Assembly (NCBI GenBank): GCA_033764095.1
Contig: JANRJF010000320.1
Span: forward strand, 1 to 13,077
Length of the DNA stretch: 13,077 nt
Direction: 5' to 3'
DNA from: JBDTMT01 sp033764095
GTDB lineage: Bacteria; Desulfobacterota; Binatia; HRBIN30; CADEER01
Shown piece after piece: positions 6,514-13,077 of the stretch. Position numbers and translations under genes: made by a program. The notes below the pieces were generated by a model that saw only the letters and a list, made by a program, of their open reading frames with translations, did not search any database and was not told where the DNA came from. How positions within the stretch are numbered: position 1 is the stretch's first letter; each line of letters starts with the position of its first letter.

Positions 6514-6758
6514 CGATGTGCTCATCGCGGCGGCAGGCGGCGCGCGATTCAGCATCCCGCAGCGCGCACGCGGCGCGGACGGCGCCCGCCGCGCCGCAGC
6601 GTCGCTTGGCCCCGACGTTGCATTGTCGCCCGCCAGATACCGATCAGCGCGCGAATGGCGATGCCGGATGTGGAGCAGAAGCGAAATGGATGTGGGCGTG
6701 GAGACGACGGCGCGTGGAGGGGTGGCGGTGTCCGAATGGGAAGGAGCGTCGTGCGGTC

Positions 6759-7064
6759 ATGGTGGCATTCGGAGCGATCGGAACGGTCGTCTGGCCGGCC
6801 CCTCCGGCGGTGGGACTTCCGCCAGATGGTCCACTGAGCTTGGCTGATTCGTCCGCGCTGCTGGCGTGGGGGCTCGGCGGCCTGTTGGTGGTGAGCGCGG
6901 CGGCGCTCGTCACCCAGGCCGACGGCCTGCTGCGCCGGGCGCGGAAGCGACGACGTCTGCCGGTGGTGCGAATGGTCGCACCGTCGCGCAGCAGAGCCGG
7001 CGGCACGAGCGGCCGTGTCCCCCCTCGGCCGGCCGCCGGCTCCCCCTTTCCTCGCAAGGTGTGA
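6759..7064 (+). CDS. Possible small single-span membrane protein, unknown function
   Basis: I do not recognise this gene. ATG 6759 opens a 101-residue frame. Residues 33-51 (ALLAWGLGGLLVVSAAALV) form a good membrane span preceded by a Pro/Gly-rich segment and followed by RRARKRRR (59-66), which predicts an outside N-terminus and inside basic C-terminus. Third codon positions are strongly G/C in the central part, from about residue 26 to 63, as in real genes here, but weaker at both ends. AAGGAG (6741-6746) lies 12 nt upstream, longer than ideal. The stop lies just before a strong hairpin shared with the convergent amidase gene. It could be a genuine small gene or the remnant of one. Confidence 0.42.
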   Translation: MVAFGAIGTVVWPAPPAVGLPPDGPLSLADSSALLAWGLGGLLVVSAAALVTQADGLLRRARKRRRLPVVRMVAPSRSRAGGTSGRVPPRPAAGSPFPRKV

Positions 7065-7070
7065 CCAGCC

Positions 7071-7111
7071 GGCGATCAGCCGTCAGCCACCAGAGCTGAT
7101 GGCTGATCGCC
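7071..7111. repeat. Strong 17-bp stem hairpin between convergent genes
   Basis: GGCGATCAGCCGTCAGC (7071-7087) pairs with GCTGATGGCTGATCGCC (7095-7111), with one G-T wobble and a 7-nt loop (CACCAGA). It occupies the gap between the plus-strand small ORF (stop 7064) and the minus-strand amidase (stop 7134), so it can act as a bidirectional transcript end. Iterated CTGATGGC words continue to about 7123. In the reverse frame they read SAISHQL, a peptide I recall from dispersed repeats mis-translated in many GC-rich genomes (memory, not search). Confidence 0.7.
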
Positions 7112-7133
7112 GACCGCTGATGGCCGACTGCTC

Positions 7134-8561
7134 CTAACCGAACAGCGGCGGACGCTTGTCCTTCCAGGGGCGCGCCTGTTCGAGCTGCGCGGCGAGGCGC
7201 AGCAGGGTCGACTCGTCGCCCAGCTTGGCGGTGAACATGACGCCGACCGGCAGGCCGTCGGCGCTCCAGTGCAGCGGCAGCGAGATGGCCGGTTGGCCGG
7301 TGGCGTTCTGCAGCGGCGTGAACGGCACGTAGTTGAGGATCGGCGCCAGCGCCTGCAGCGGGTCGCGCTGGTTGATGTCGACGGTGCCGAGCGCGATCGG
7401 CGGGGTCCCCAGCGTCGGGGTGAGCCAGCAGTCGTAGGTTTCGTGGAACTGGCCGCAGGCGCGGCCGATGATCTGCAGCATGGCGAGCGACAGCAGGTAC
7501 TGCGACGCGGTGACCTGCCGGCCCTGCTGGTAGAGTCCCCAGCTCACCCCCTCGAAGTCCTCCTCGCGGACGGCGCGGCCGGTCAGCATCGCCACCGCGT
7601 CGATCTGCATCGCCAGGCCGCCGCACCACAGGGCGAGGAACGCCTGCGTCGCCTGGTTGTGGTCGATGCTCGGCGCGCCCGGCTCGACGATGTGGCCGAG
7701 CTCCTGGCAGAGCCTGGCGGTCGCTTCGACCGCCGCGACGCACTCGGGGTGCAGCGGCTGGCCGGCGGGGTCGGTGGTCGTGTAGGCGATGCGCAGTTGG
7801 GTCGGCCTGGCGGTCAGCTCGTCGGCGTACGGACGCGGCGGCGCCGGCGCGGCGTACGGGTCGCCGGGCTCGGGGCCGGCGGTGCAGTCGAGCAGCACCG
7901 CGGTGTCGCGCACCGTGCGGCTGACGACGTGCTCGCAGATCAGCCCGCTCATGATGTCGCCGAGCCTCGGCCCGAGCGGGTTGCGCGCCCGCGTCGGCTT
8001 GAGGCCGACCAGCCCGCAGCACGAGGCGGGAATGCGGATCGACCCGCCGCCGTCGTTGGCGTGCGCGAACGGCACGATGCCGGCCGCCACCGCCGCCGCC
8101 GAACCGCCGCTCGAGCCGCCGGTCGAGTGGGCGAGGCTCCACGGGTTGTGCGCCGCGCCGTACAGCACCGACTCGGTGGTCGGCAGCAGGCCGAACTCCG
8201 GCACGTTGGTCTTGCCGAGCGGCACCAGGCCGGCCGCCTTGAAACGCACCACCAGGGTGTCGTCCACCGGCGCGATCATGTCGCGCAGGAAGCGCGCGCC
8301 GCTCTGCGTCGGCACGCCGGCGACGTTGCCGAGGATGTCCTTCAGCAGGAACGGCACGCCGCGGAACGGCCCGTCGCCGGGCGCCGCCGCCAGCGCCCGC
8401 CCCTGCTCGTACATCGGCGTCACCACCGCGTTGAGGTGCGGGTTGTACTTCTCGATGCGGGCGATCGCCGCCTCGGCGAGCTCGGCCGGCGTCACCGCCT
8501 TGCGCGCCACCAGCGCCGCGAGACCGAGGCCGTCGTATTCCGCGTACTCGTTGAATGCCAT
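7134..8561 (-). CDS. Amidase-signature family hydrolase
   Basis: 475-residue serine hydrolase that cleaves C-N bonds of an amide substrate. The Ser-cisSer-Lys triad is complete by spacing against fatty-acid amide hydrolase: Lys74 in PFLLKDI, the cis-serine Ser150 in GGSSGGSAAAVAAG, and the nucleophile Ser174 in DGGGSIRIPASCCGLVGLKPT. The N-terminus (MAFNEYAEYDGLGLAALV) and the C-terminal NATGQPAISLPLHWSADGLPVGVMF are standard for the family. No signal peptide, so cytosolic. It resembles stand-alone amidases rather than GatA: it is monocistronic and has no gatB/gatC nearby on its strand, and a true gatA lies at the right edge. The ATG is preceded by GGAAGG with 8-nt spacing. The substrate cannot be deduced; small aliphatic or aromatic amides are usual for such enzymes. 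Confidence 0.93.
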   Translation of the reverse strand: MAFNEYAEYDGLGLAALVARKAVTPAELAEAAIARIEKYNPHLNAVVTPMYEQGRALAAAPGDGPFRGVPFLLKDILGNVAGVPTQSGARFLRDMIAPVDDTLVVRFKAAGLVPLGKTNVPEFGLLPTTESVLYGAAHNPWSLAHSTGGSSGGSAAAVAAGIVPFAHANDGGGSIRIPASCCGLVGLKPTRARNPLGPRLGDIMSGLICEHVVSRTVRDTAVLLDCTAGPEPGDPYAAPAPPRPYADELTARPTQLRIAYTTTDPAGQPLHPECVAAVEATARLCQELGHIVEPGAPSIDHNQATQAFLALWCGGLAMQIDAVAMLTGRAVREEDFEGVSWGLYQQGRQVTASQYLLSLAMLQIIGRACGQFHETYDCWLTPTLGTPPIALGTVDINQRDPLQALAPILNYVPFTPLQNATGQPAISLPLHWSADGLPVGVMFTAKLGDESTLLRLAAQLEQARPWKDKRPPLFG

Positions 8562-8603
8562 GGGTCGATCCTTCCTGGCGCCGGCGTGCAGCGCGCGCCG
8601 GAC

Positions 8604-8631
8604 AGTATGCCGGTCGACGGGCTGCCGGCAA
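8604..8631 (-). promoter_or_regulatory. Candidate sigma-70 promoter for the amidase gene
   Basis: On the minus strand TTGCCG (8626-8631) is followed after 16 nt by CATACT (8604-8609), each matching four of six consensus bases. The predicted transcript would start about 36 nt before the amidase ATG, leaving room for its GGAAGG ribosome site. It lies in the 90-bp gap after the ClC gene, suggesting the amidase can be transcribed separately. Confidence 0.35.
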
Positions 8632-8651
8632 CGGCGGTGCGGTCGGCCGGT

Positions 8652-10307
8652 TCAGTCGGCGAGCGCGCCGGTGCCGCGGCGCAGCCGCACGATCGCGTCG
8701 CGCGCCTGCGCGTCGATCACCGCGGTGATGTGGTCACCGGCGTCGAGCTGCCAGTCGGCGCCCGGCACGACTTCGCGCAAGCCGCGGCGCACGGTGACCA
8801 GCACGCAGCCGGATGGCAGACCGAGCGATTGCACCGTGCGGCCGACGAACGGCGCGTTCGGCGCCACGGTCAACTCGAGCAGCAGGGTCGCCTCCAGCGG
8901 CGGTCCGTCGCCGCCGCGCAGCAGGTCGCGCTCGAGCAGCGCCTCGTAGATCGGCCGGTCGCGCAGATAGTCGGCGATGCCGTAGGCGGTGAGCGAGGCG
9001 ACCAGCAGCGGCAGCACCAGCGCGTAGTCGCCGGTCAGCTCGACCATCAGCACGATGCCGGTCAGCGGCGCGCGCACGATGGCGGCGAAGTACGCCGCCA
9101 TGCCGACCACGGCGAAGGTCTCGGGGTGGTCGAACGCGCCGGGCAGCGTCCACTGCGCCAGCCAGCCCGCCGCCAGGCCGAGCTGCGAGCCGAGCACCAG
9201 CAGCGGGGCGAAGATGCCGCCCGGCGCGCCGCAGCCGTAGCTCGTCGCGGTGAGCGCGAAGCGCAGCGGGAAGACGGTCAGCAGGCGCGCCAGCGACACG
9301 TCCCCCGACAGCGTCTCTTCGACCAGGCGGTGGCCGCCGCCGAGCACGTCGGGCGCGATCAGTCCGACGCAGCCGGCGAACAGGCCGGCCAGCCCGCCGC
9401 CGACCCACGCCGGCCAGCCGCGCAACGCCTGAAAGGCGTCGAGCGCGGCGAGCAGCGCGCGGTTGAACAGGATGCCGAAGCCGCCGGCGACGACGCCGAG
9501 CGCGAGCGCCACCGGCAGCGCGAGCAGCGGCGGCACCGGATGGACGGCGACGTGCAACACCGGCAGCTGGCCGTTCAGCAGCCGCGTGACGACGTCGGCG
9601 GTGACCGCGGCGATGAGCGTGGTGACGAACATCGCCGGGGCGAAGTCGCGCTGGATCTCCTCGAGGACGAACACCAGCCCGGCGAGCGGCGCGTTGAACG
9701 CGCCTGCCAGCCCGGCGCCGGCGCCGGCGGCGATCAACGTCCGCCGCTCGCGCGGCGTGCAACGAAACCAGCCGCTGACCATCTGGCCGATCGCCCCGCC
9801 CATCTGGATGGTGGGCCCCTCGCGCCCGAGCGCCAGGCCGGCGCTGATCGCCGACACGCCGCCGAAGAACTTCACCGGCAGCAGGCGCCGCCAGTGCATG
9901 GCGCGCAGGTCGTGCGTCACCGCCTTGAGGTGCGGAATGCCGCTGCCCGCCGCCTCCGGGGCGAAGCGGCGCACCATCCACACCGCCGCCCCGGCACCGG
10001 CGGCGCCGAGCAGCGGCGGCAGCAGCAGCCAGGCGCCGCGCCGCTCGAGCGCGACCGCGATCAGCGCGCGCCGCCAGCCGTCGCCGGTCAGCAACAGGCG
10101 GGAGAACGCGACCGCCACCAGTCCGCTCAGCAGCCCGACGACGATCGCGCGCGGCAACTGCCGGCGGCGCTGCTCGTGGGCGCGGCGGAAATCGCGCACC
10201 TCGCGCGCCGCCGCCGAGCGCTCGGCGCGGCGCAGCACGCGTCGCCACCCGCGCGCGCCGCGGGGGGCGGCGCCCGGCGGTGGCGGCGCGTCATCCGGCG
10301 GCGACAT
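8652..10307 (-). CDS. ClC-family H+/Cl- exchanger with C-terminal RCK_C (TrkA_C) domain
   Basis: 551-residue integral membrane protein with about ten or more hydrophobic segments between residues 52 and 445. Anion-path motifs are present: GSGIP (121-125), GREGP (161-165) with gating Glu163, and GGIFAP (363-368). Glu217 in FNAPLAGLVFVLEE matches the proton glutamate of E. coli ClC, and Tyr454 in RPIYEALL matches its chloride-coordinating tyrosine. These point to a 2Cl-/H+ antiporter rather than a channel (family knowledge). After the membrane domain, residues about 470-545 form a TrkA_C/RCK_C ligand-binding domain instead of the CBS pair common elsewhere. The true start is ATG 10307 (or the adjacent in-frame GTG 10310); the longer upstream frame overlaps the antiporter gene and is Arg/Ser-rich shadow. 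The start lies 10 nt after the antiporter stop, so the two are one transcription unit. Confidence 0.93.
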   Translation of the reverse strand: MSPPDDAPPPPGAAPRGARGWRRVLRRAERSAAAREVRDFRRAHEQRRRQLPRAIVVGLLSGLVAVAFSRLLLTGDGWRRALIAVALERRGAWLLLPPLLGAAGAGAAVWMVRRFAPEAAGSGIPHLKAVTHDLRAMHWRRLLPVKFFGGVSAISAGLALGREGPTIQMGGAIGQMVSGWFRCTPRERRTLIAAGAGAGLAGAFNAPLAGLVFVLEEIQRDFAPAMFVTTLIAAVTADVVTRLLNGQLPVLHVAVHPVPPLLALPVALALGVVAGGFGILFNRALLAALDAFQALRGWPAWVGGGLAGLFAGCVGLIAPDVLGGGHRLVEETLSGDVSLARLLTVFPLRFALTATSYGCGAPGGIFAPLLVLGSQLGLAAGWLAQWTLPGAFDHPETFAVVGMAAYFAAIVRAPLTGIVLMVELTGDYALVLPLLVASLTAYGIADYLRDRPIYEALLERDLLRGGDGPPLEATLLLELTVAPNAPFVGRTVQSLGLPSGCVLVTVRRGLREVVPGADWQLDAGDHITAVIDAQARDAIVRLRRGTGALAD

Positions 10308-10317
10308 CACGCCAAGG

Positions 10318-12162
10318 TTACGTGATCGCGGCGCGCGGAGACAGCTCCCCGTCGCCGACCGGCCGCAGCAGCGCGGCCAGCCCCGGCTCGCCGACGCGCG
10401 GCCGCACGCACCAGAGGCGGTCGCCGGCGGCGAGCACGTCGTCCGACGCTGCGACCTCGATCCCCTCGCCGCGCGCCCGGGCGAGCGCGAACTCGCCATC
10501 CGCGTACGGCAGGGCGGCCAGCGGCTGGCCGATCGCGGCACTGCCCGCCGGCACGTCGTACGCCGCCAACCTGGCGCGCGCATGGCGCAGCTGGTCGTTG
10601 ACCTCGTCGACGCCCGGGAAGGCACCGGGAAACGGCGCCGGCGGCGATTCCGCGTCCGCCGGCGGCGCCGGCGGCGGCTCGGTGAGCCCGAGCAGACGCT
10701 CGATGCGGAAGTTCTCGTGCACCCGCCGCGTGACCAGCTCGTTGAGCTCGAGATTGCGCGACAGGGCGACGACCGAATCGGCGTAGCGGACGCCGCTCTC
10801 CTCCAGCGCCTCCAGCGACAGCGCGTCGCCGAGATACGCCGGCAGCGCGTCGGCGCGCGCCCGGGCGCAGTGCGCGGGATTGCGGTCGAGCAGCACCACC
10901 TGACGACCGTAGCGCGCCAGCAGTCGCCCGAGCGTGCGGCCGAGCTGGTCGGCCCCGACGATGACCACGCCGTGCAGGCGCGGCAGATCGATGCGCAACG
11001 CCCGCACGACGGCGCCGGCGGAGAGCCCCTGCACCGCGACGGTGAGCGCCACGGTGAGGAAGACCAGCGCTTCGAGCTCGCGCCCGCCGGGGACGCCGGC
11101 CGCGTCGAGCTGCTGGCGGAAGATGCCGGCCACCGACGCGGCGACGATGCCGCGCGGACAGATCCAGGCGACGAAGGCGCGTTCGCCGGCGCTCAGCTCG
11201 CTGCCGGCGGTGGCGATGGCGACCGCCAGCGGGCGCGCCACCCACACCAGCACGCCGATCACCGCCAGCCCCGGCCAGCCGAGCGCGCGGCAGTCGCCGA
11301 TCCGCACGTCGGCGGCGAGCACGACGAACAGAAAGGAGAGCAGGACGATGGTCAGCGTCTCCTTGAATTCACGCAGGCGCTGCATGCCGTACACCGGGGC
11401 GTTGCCGAGCACGACGCCCTGCACCACCGCCGACATCAGGCCGGCCTCGGCGGACAGCCGGCTGGCCAGGCCGGCGACCGCCACCGCGCCGGCCAGCACC
11501 AGCGCATGCTCGAGTTCCTGGCGCACCCAGCGGCGCCGCAGGACCTCCGCCGTCAGCCGCCCGGCCAGCGCGCCGAGCGCCGCGCCGACGCCGAGCCGCG
11601 CCACCACCAGCCAGCCCGACGCCAGCGCATGCACCTCGCCGACCACCCATTCCGCCGCCACCAGCGCGATGATCGCGCCGACCGGGTCGATCAGCACGCC
11701 CTCGCCGATGAGGATCTCGCGCGTCTCGCGGCTGATCTTCAGACGCGAGACCAGCGGCGTCACCACCGTCGGCCCGGTGACGATCATCAGCGCGCCGTAG
11801 AGGGCGGCGGTCGACCACGGCATAGCGAGGAACAGATGCGCCGCCAGCGCGCCGGCGCTGCACGACAGCGGACCGCCGACCAGCAGCAGCAACAGCAGGA
11901 CGCGCCGATGGCGGCGAATGCGCTCGGCGTTGAGGCTCAGCCCGCCCTCGAAGAGGATCACCGTCACCGCCAGCGCGACGATGTCGGCGCGACCGCCGCC
12001 GAACACCCGCGGGTCGATCCAGCCGAAGCCGTCCGGACCGACCAGCACGCCGGCCAGCAGCAGCAGCACCAGGCTCGGCAGCGCCAGCCGCGCGGCGAGC
12101 AGTTGCGCGAGCAGTCCGGCGGCCAGCGCGACGCTGGTGGCGTAGAAGGCTCCCTGACTCAT
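10318..12162 (-). CDS. Monovalent cation:proton antiporter with RCK (TrkA_N and TrkA_C) domains
   Basis: 614-residue CPA-family antiporter. About twelve membrane segments span residues 5-390, including VTGPTVVTPLV (128-138), the ion-site helix GEGVLIDPVGAIIALV (153-168) with Asp159, and the conserved Arg337 in CPRGIVAASVAGIF. The Asn that precedes the aspartate in many CPA1 proteins is Ile158 here. A cytoplasmic TrkA_N Rossmann fold follows (about 397-490: GVVIVGADQLGRTLGRLL, then LLDRNP with Asp426), a Pro/Ala-rich linker (495-517) and a TrkA_C domain (about 530-590). The protein likely exchanges Na+ or K+ for H+, gated by a nucleotide or other ligand; the cation cannot be read from sequence. 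It is the first gene of an operon with the ClC exchanger. The ATG is the only good start but has no strong ribosome site. Confidence 0.9.
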   Translation of the reverse strand: MSQGAFYATSVALAAGLLAQLLAARLALPSLVLLLLAGVLVGPDGFGWIDPRVFGGGRADIVALAVTVILFEGGLSLNAERIRRHRRVLLLLLLVGGPLSCSAGALAAHLFLAMPWSTAALYGALMIVTGPTVVTPLVSRLKISRETREILIGEGVLIDPVGAIIALVAAEWVVGEVHALASGWLVVARLGVGAALGALAGRLTAEVLRRRWVRQELEHALVLAGAVAVAGLASRLSAEAGLMSAVVQGVVLGNAPVYGMQRLREFKETLTIVLLSFLFVVLAADVRIGDCRALGWPGLAVIGVLVWVARPLAVAIATAGSELSAGERAFVAWICPRGIVAASVAGIFRQQLDAAGVPGGRELEALVFLTVALTVAVQGLSAGAVVRALRIDLPRLHGVVIVGADQLGRTLGRLLARYGRQVVLLDRNPAHCARARADALPAYLGDALSLEALEESGVRYADSVVALSRNLELNELVTRRVHENFRIERLLGLTEPPPAPPADAESPPAPFPGAFPGVDEVNDQLRHARARLAAYDVPAGSAAIGQPLAALPYADGEFALARARGEGIEVAASDDVLAAGDRLWCVRPRVGEPGLAALLRPVGDGELSPRAAIT

Positions 12163-12223
12163 TCGGCACGCCGCGGGGCGGCGGAGACGGCCGCCGCACC
12201 GTCATCCAGCTCTAGCACCGGGG

Positions 12224-12246
12224 GCCGCGCGCGCCACCCGCGCGGC
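12224..12246. repeat. GC-rich hairpin in the antiporter/gatC divergent region
   Basis: GCCGCGCG (12224-12231) and CGCGCGGC (12239-12246) form a perfect 8-bp stem around CGCCACC. No T run follows. It lies between divergent starts, so an operator role or chance GC pairing are both possible. Confidence 0.35.
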
Positions 12247-12288
12247 TGCGCGTTGAACCCCCACCCCCCCCTATGGTAGCGACCGCGC

Positions 12289-12576
12289 ATGGCGATGACG
12301 CGCGACGAGGTGCGGCACATCGCGCTCCTGGCGCGCCTGCCGTTGAGCGACGCCGAGGCGACCGCCTTCAGCGCGCAGCTCGACCACATCCTGGAGCACT
12401 TCCGCGCCCTCGACCGGCTCGACACGACGGACGTCGAGCCGACCGCCCACGTCGCACCGATGGCGACGCCGTTCCGCGACGACGTGGTCAGCACGACCCC
12501 CGATGCGGACGCGTGGCTGTCGAACGCACCGGCGCGCGACGCGCACTTCTTCAAAGTCCCCAAGATCATCGAGTGA
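12289..12576 (+). CDS. gatC: Aspartyl/glutamyl-tRNA(Asn/Gln) amidotransferase subunit C
   Basis: 95 residues, the normal size for GatC, the small subunit that wraps around GatA and stabilises the GatCAB complex, which converts mischarged Glu-tRNA(Gln) and Asp-tRNA(Asn) to the amidated forms. Typical features are MTRDEVRHIALLARLPLSDAE at the N-terminus (residues 3-23), DTTDVEPTAHV in the middle, and the closing LSNAPARDAHFFKVPKIIE. ATG 12289 gives the usual MAMTRDEV beginning; ATG 12295 is also possible. There is no purine-rich ribosome site upstream. The stop overlaps the gatA start (GTGA). Confidence 0.95.
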   Translation: MAMTRDEVRHIALLARLPLSDAEATAFSAQLDHILEHFRALDRLDTTDVEPTAHVAPMATPFRDDVVSTTPDADAWLSNAPARDAHFFKVPKIIE

Positions 12577-13077
12577 CGTTCACCGACCTCACCATCGACG
12601 CCGCGGCGGCCGAGTTGCGCGCCCGCCGCGTCAGCGCCGAGGAATTGGCGCGAGCCGCGCTGGCGCGCATCGAGGCGACCGAGCCGCAGCTGCACAGCTT
12701 CATCACCGTCACGCCCGAGGTGGCGTTGGCGCAGGCGCGCGCCGCCGACGCACGCTTTGCCGCCGGCACGGCGCGCGGCGCGCTCGACGGCATCCCGATC
12801 GCGATCAAGGACATCATCAACACCAAGGGCGTACGCACCACCGCCGGCTCGCGCATCCTGGAGAGCTTCGTCTCGCCGTACGACGCCACCGTCGCGCGCC
12901 GTCTGTTCGAGGCCGGCGCGGTGATGGTCGGCAAGGCCAACTGCGACGAGTTCGCCATGGGCTCGTCGAACGAGAACTCCGCCTACGGCGGCGCGCGCAA
13001 TCCCTGGGATCTCGCGCGCGTGCCGGGCGGCTCGTCGGGCGGCTCGGCGTCGGCGGTGGCCGCCGGACAGTGCCTCG
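12573..13077 (+). CDS. gatA: Aspartyl/glutamyl-tRNA(Asn/Gln) amidotransferase subunit A, 5' part
   Basis: The first 168 residues of an amidase-signature protein, running off the right edge. It releases ammonia from glutamine for the GatB active site. Lys79 in DGIPIAIKDIINTKG is the catalytic lysine and Ser154 in VPGGSSGGSASAVAAG is the cis-serine; the nucleophilic serine lies beyond the window. KANCDEFAMGSSNENSAYG (121-139) is characteristic of GatA and separates it from stand-alone amidases such as the one at 7134-8561. The GTG start at 12573 overlaps the gatC stop by GTGA, implying translational coupling. gatB probably follows outside the window. Confidence 0.95.
   Translation, partial: MTFTDLTIDAAAAELRARRVSAEELARAALARIEATEPQLHSFITVTPEVALAQARAADARFAAGTARGALDGIPIAIKDIINTKGVRTTAGSRILESFVSPYDATVARRLFEAGAVMVGKANCDEFAMGSSNENSAYGGARNPWDLARVPGGSSGGSASAVAAGQCL

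Larger units (their letters stand above)
6340..6758. other. Gene-free stretch downstream of the histidine kinase
   Basis: About 420 bp with no credible gene; open frames here are Arg/Ala-rich with mixed codon use. It contains a long imperfect hairpin (6376-6454) and a second perfect 9-bp hairpin (6483-6513), both described separately. After 6520 I see nothing recognisable until the AAGGAG at 6741-6746 before the small ORF. Confidence 0.5.

Noticed and set aside
6340..6758. tRNA or structured RNA gene in the gap after the kinase
   Set aside because: No cloverleaf, T-loop GGTTCRA or other known RNA signature was found; only the two hairpins are supported.
10308..10625. N-terminal extension of the ClC frame to 10625
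   Set aside because: The added residues are Arg/Ser/Cys-rich and overlap the RCK part of the antiporter. The ATG at 10307 fits the family and lies 10 nt after the antiporter stop.
12258..12271. G-quadruplex on the minus strand (G8-T-G5)
   Set aside because: The runs provide only three separable GGG tracts; a four-tract quadruplex would need a further one.
7269..12279. Very long plus-strand open frames (up to about 1000 codons) opposite the amidase, ClC and antiporter genes
   Set aside because: They are antisense shadows: extremely Arg/Gln/His/Ala-rich with no domains, a known effect of G/C third positions in high-GC genes. The minus-strand frames have complete families and motifs.

Overview
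The window is very GC-rich (around 70 percent by eye), with strongly G/C-biased third codon positions and long empty antisense frames. It looks like a Gram-negative bacterial chromosome: it encodes a Wza-type outer-membrane polysaccharide export lipoprotein, a Wzz/GumC-type chain-length protein and the GatCAB amidotransferase. The flavour is deltaproteobacterial or of a related deep-branching phylum, but that is inference only; there is no rRNA or other strong marker. No tRNA, rRNA, CRISPR array, transposase or phage gene was seen.

Left part (1-3549, minus strand): a compact, translationally coupled exopolysaccharide operon. Its order is a specialised NusG/RfaH-like elongation factor, an SLBB polysaccharide export lipoprotein, a Wzz/GumC-type chain-length protein without a kinase domain, and an ExeA/GspA-type AAA ATPase that runs off the window edge. 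This arrangement recalls the exosortase (XrtA/EpsH)-type EPS loci, but no exosortase or PEP-CTERM gene is visible here. A structured, gene-poor leader of about 800 bp (3550-4347) separates the operon from a divergent gene.

Centre (4348-7064, plus strand): a soluble hybrid-sensor histidine kinase (PAS-PAS-GAF-HisKA-HATPase_c) with no response regulator beside it. Then comes about 420 bp of gene-free DNA with two hairpins, followed by a possible small single-span membrane protein. A strong 17-bp stem hairpin sits at the convergent junction with the next gene.

Right part (7134-12162, minus strand): an amidase-signature hydrolase with its own plausible promoter, preceded by a two-gene ion-transport operon. 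That operon has a cation:proton antiporter with cytoplasmic RCK (TrkA_N/TrkA_C) domains and, 10 nt downstream, a ClC H+/Cl- exchanger with its own C-terminal RCK_C domain. Together they could move salt across the membrane at the expense of proton cycling under shared ligand control.

Right edge (12289-13077, plus strand): gatC and the 5' part of gatA, overlapping by one GTGA, the start of a glutamyl/aspartyl-tRNA amidotransferase operon.

The non-coding DNA is the less ordinary part. It holds at least three different long palindromes at gene junctions that look like dispersed intergenic repeats, and a cluster of operator-like dyads between the EPS operon and the histidine kinase. I saw no unmistakably new system. 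The best leads are the paired RCK-gated antiporter/ClC operon, the kinase-less Wzz coupled to an ExeA-type ATPase, and the structured leader of the NusG-like gene.
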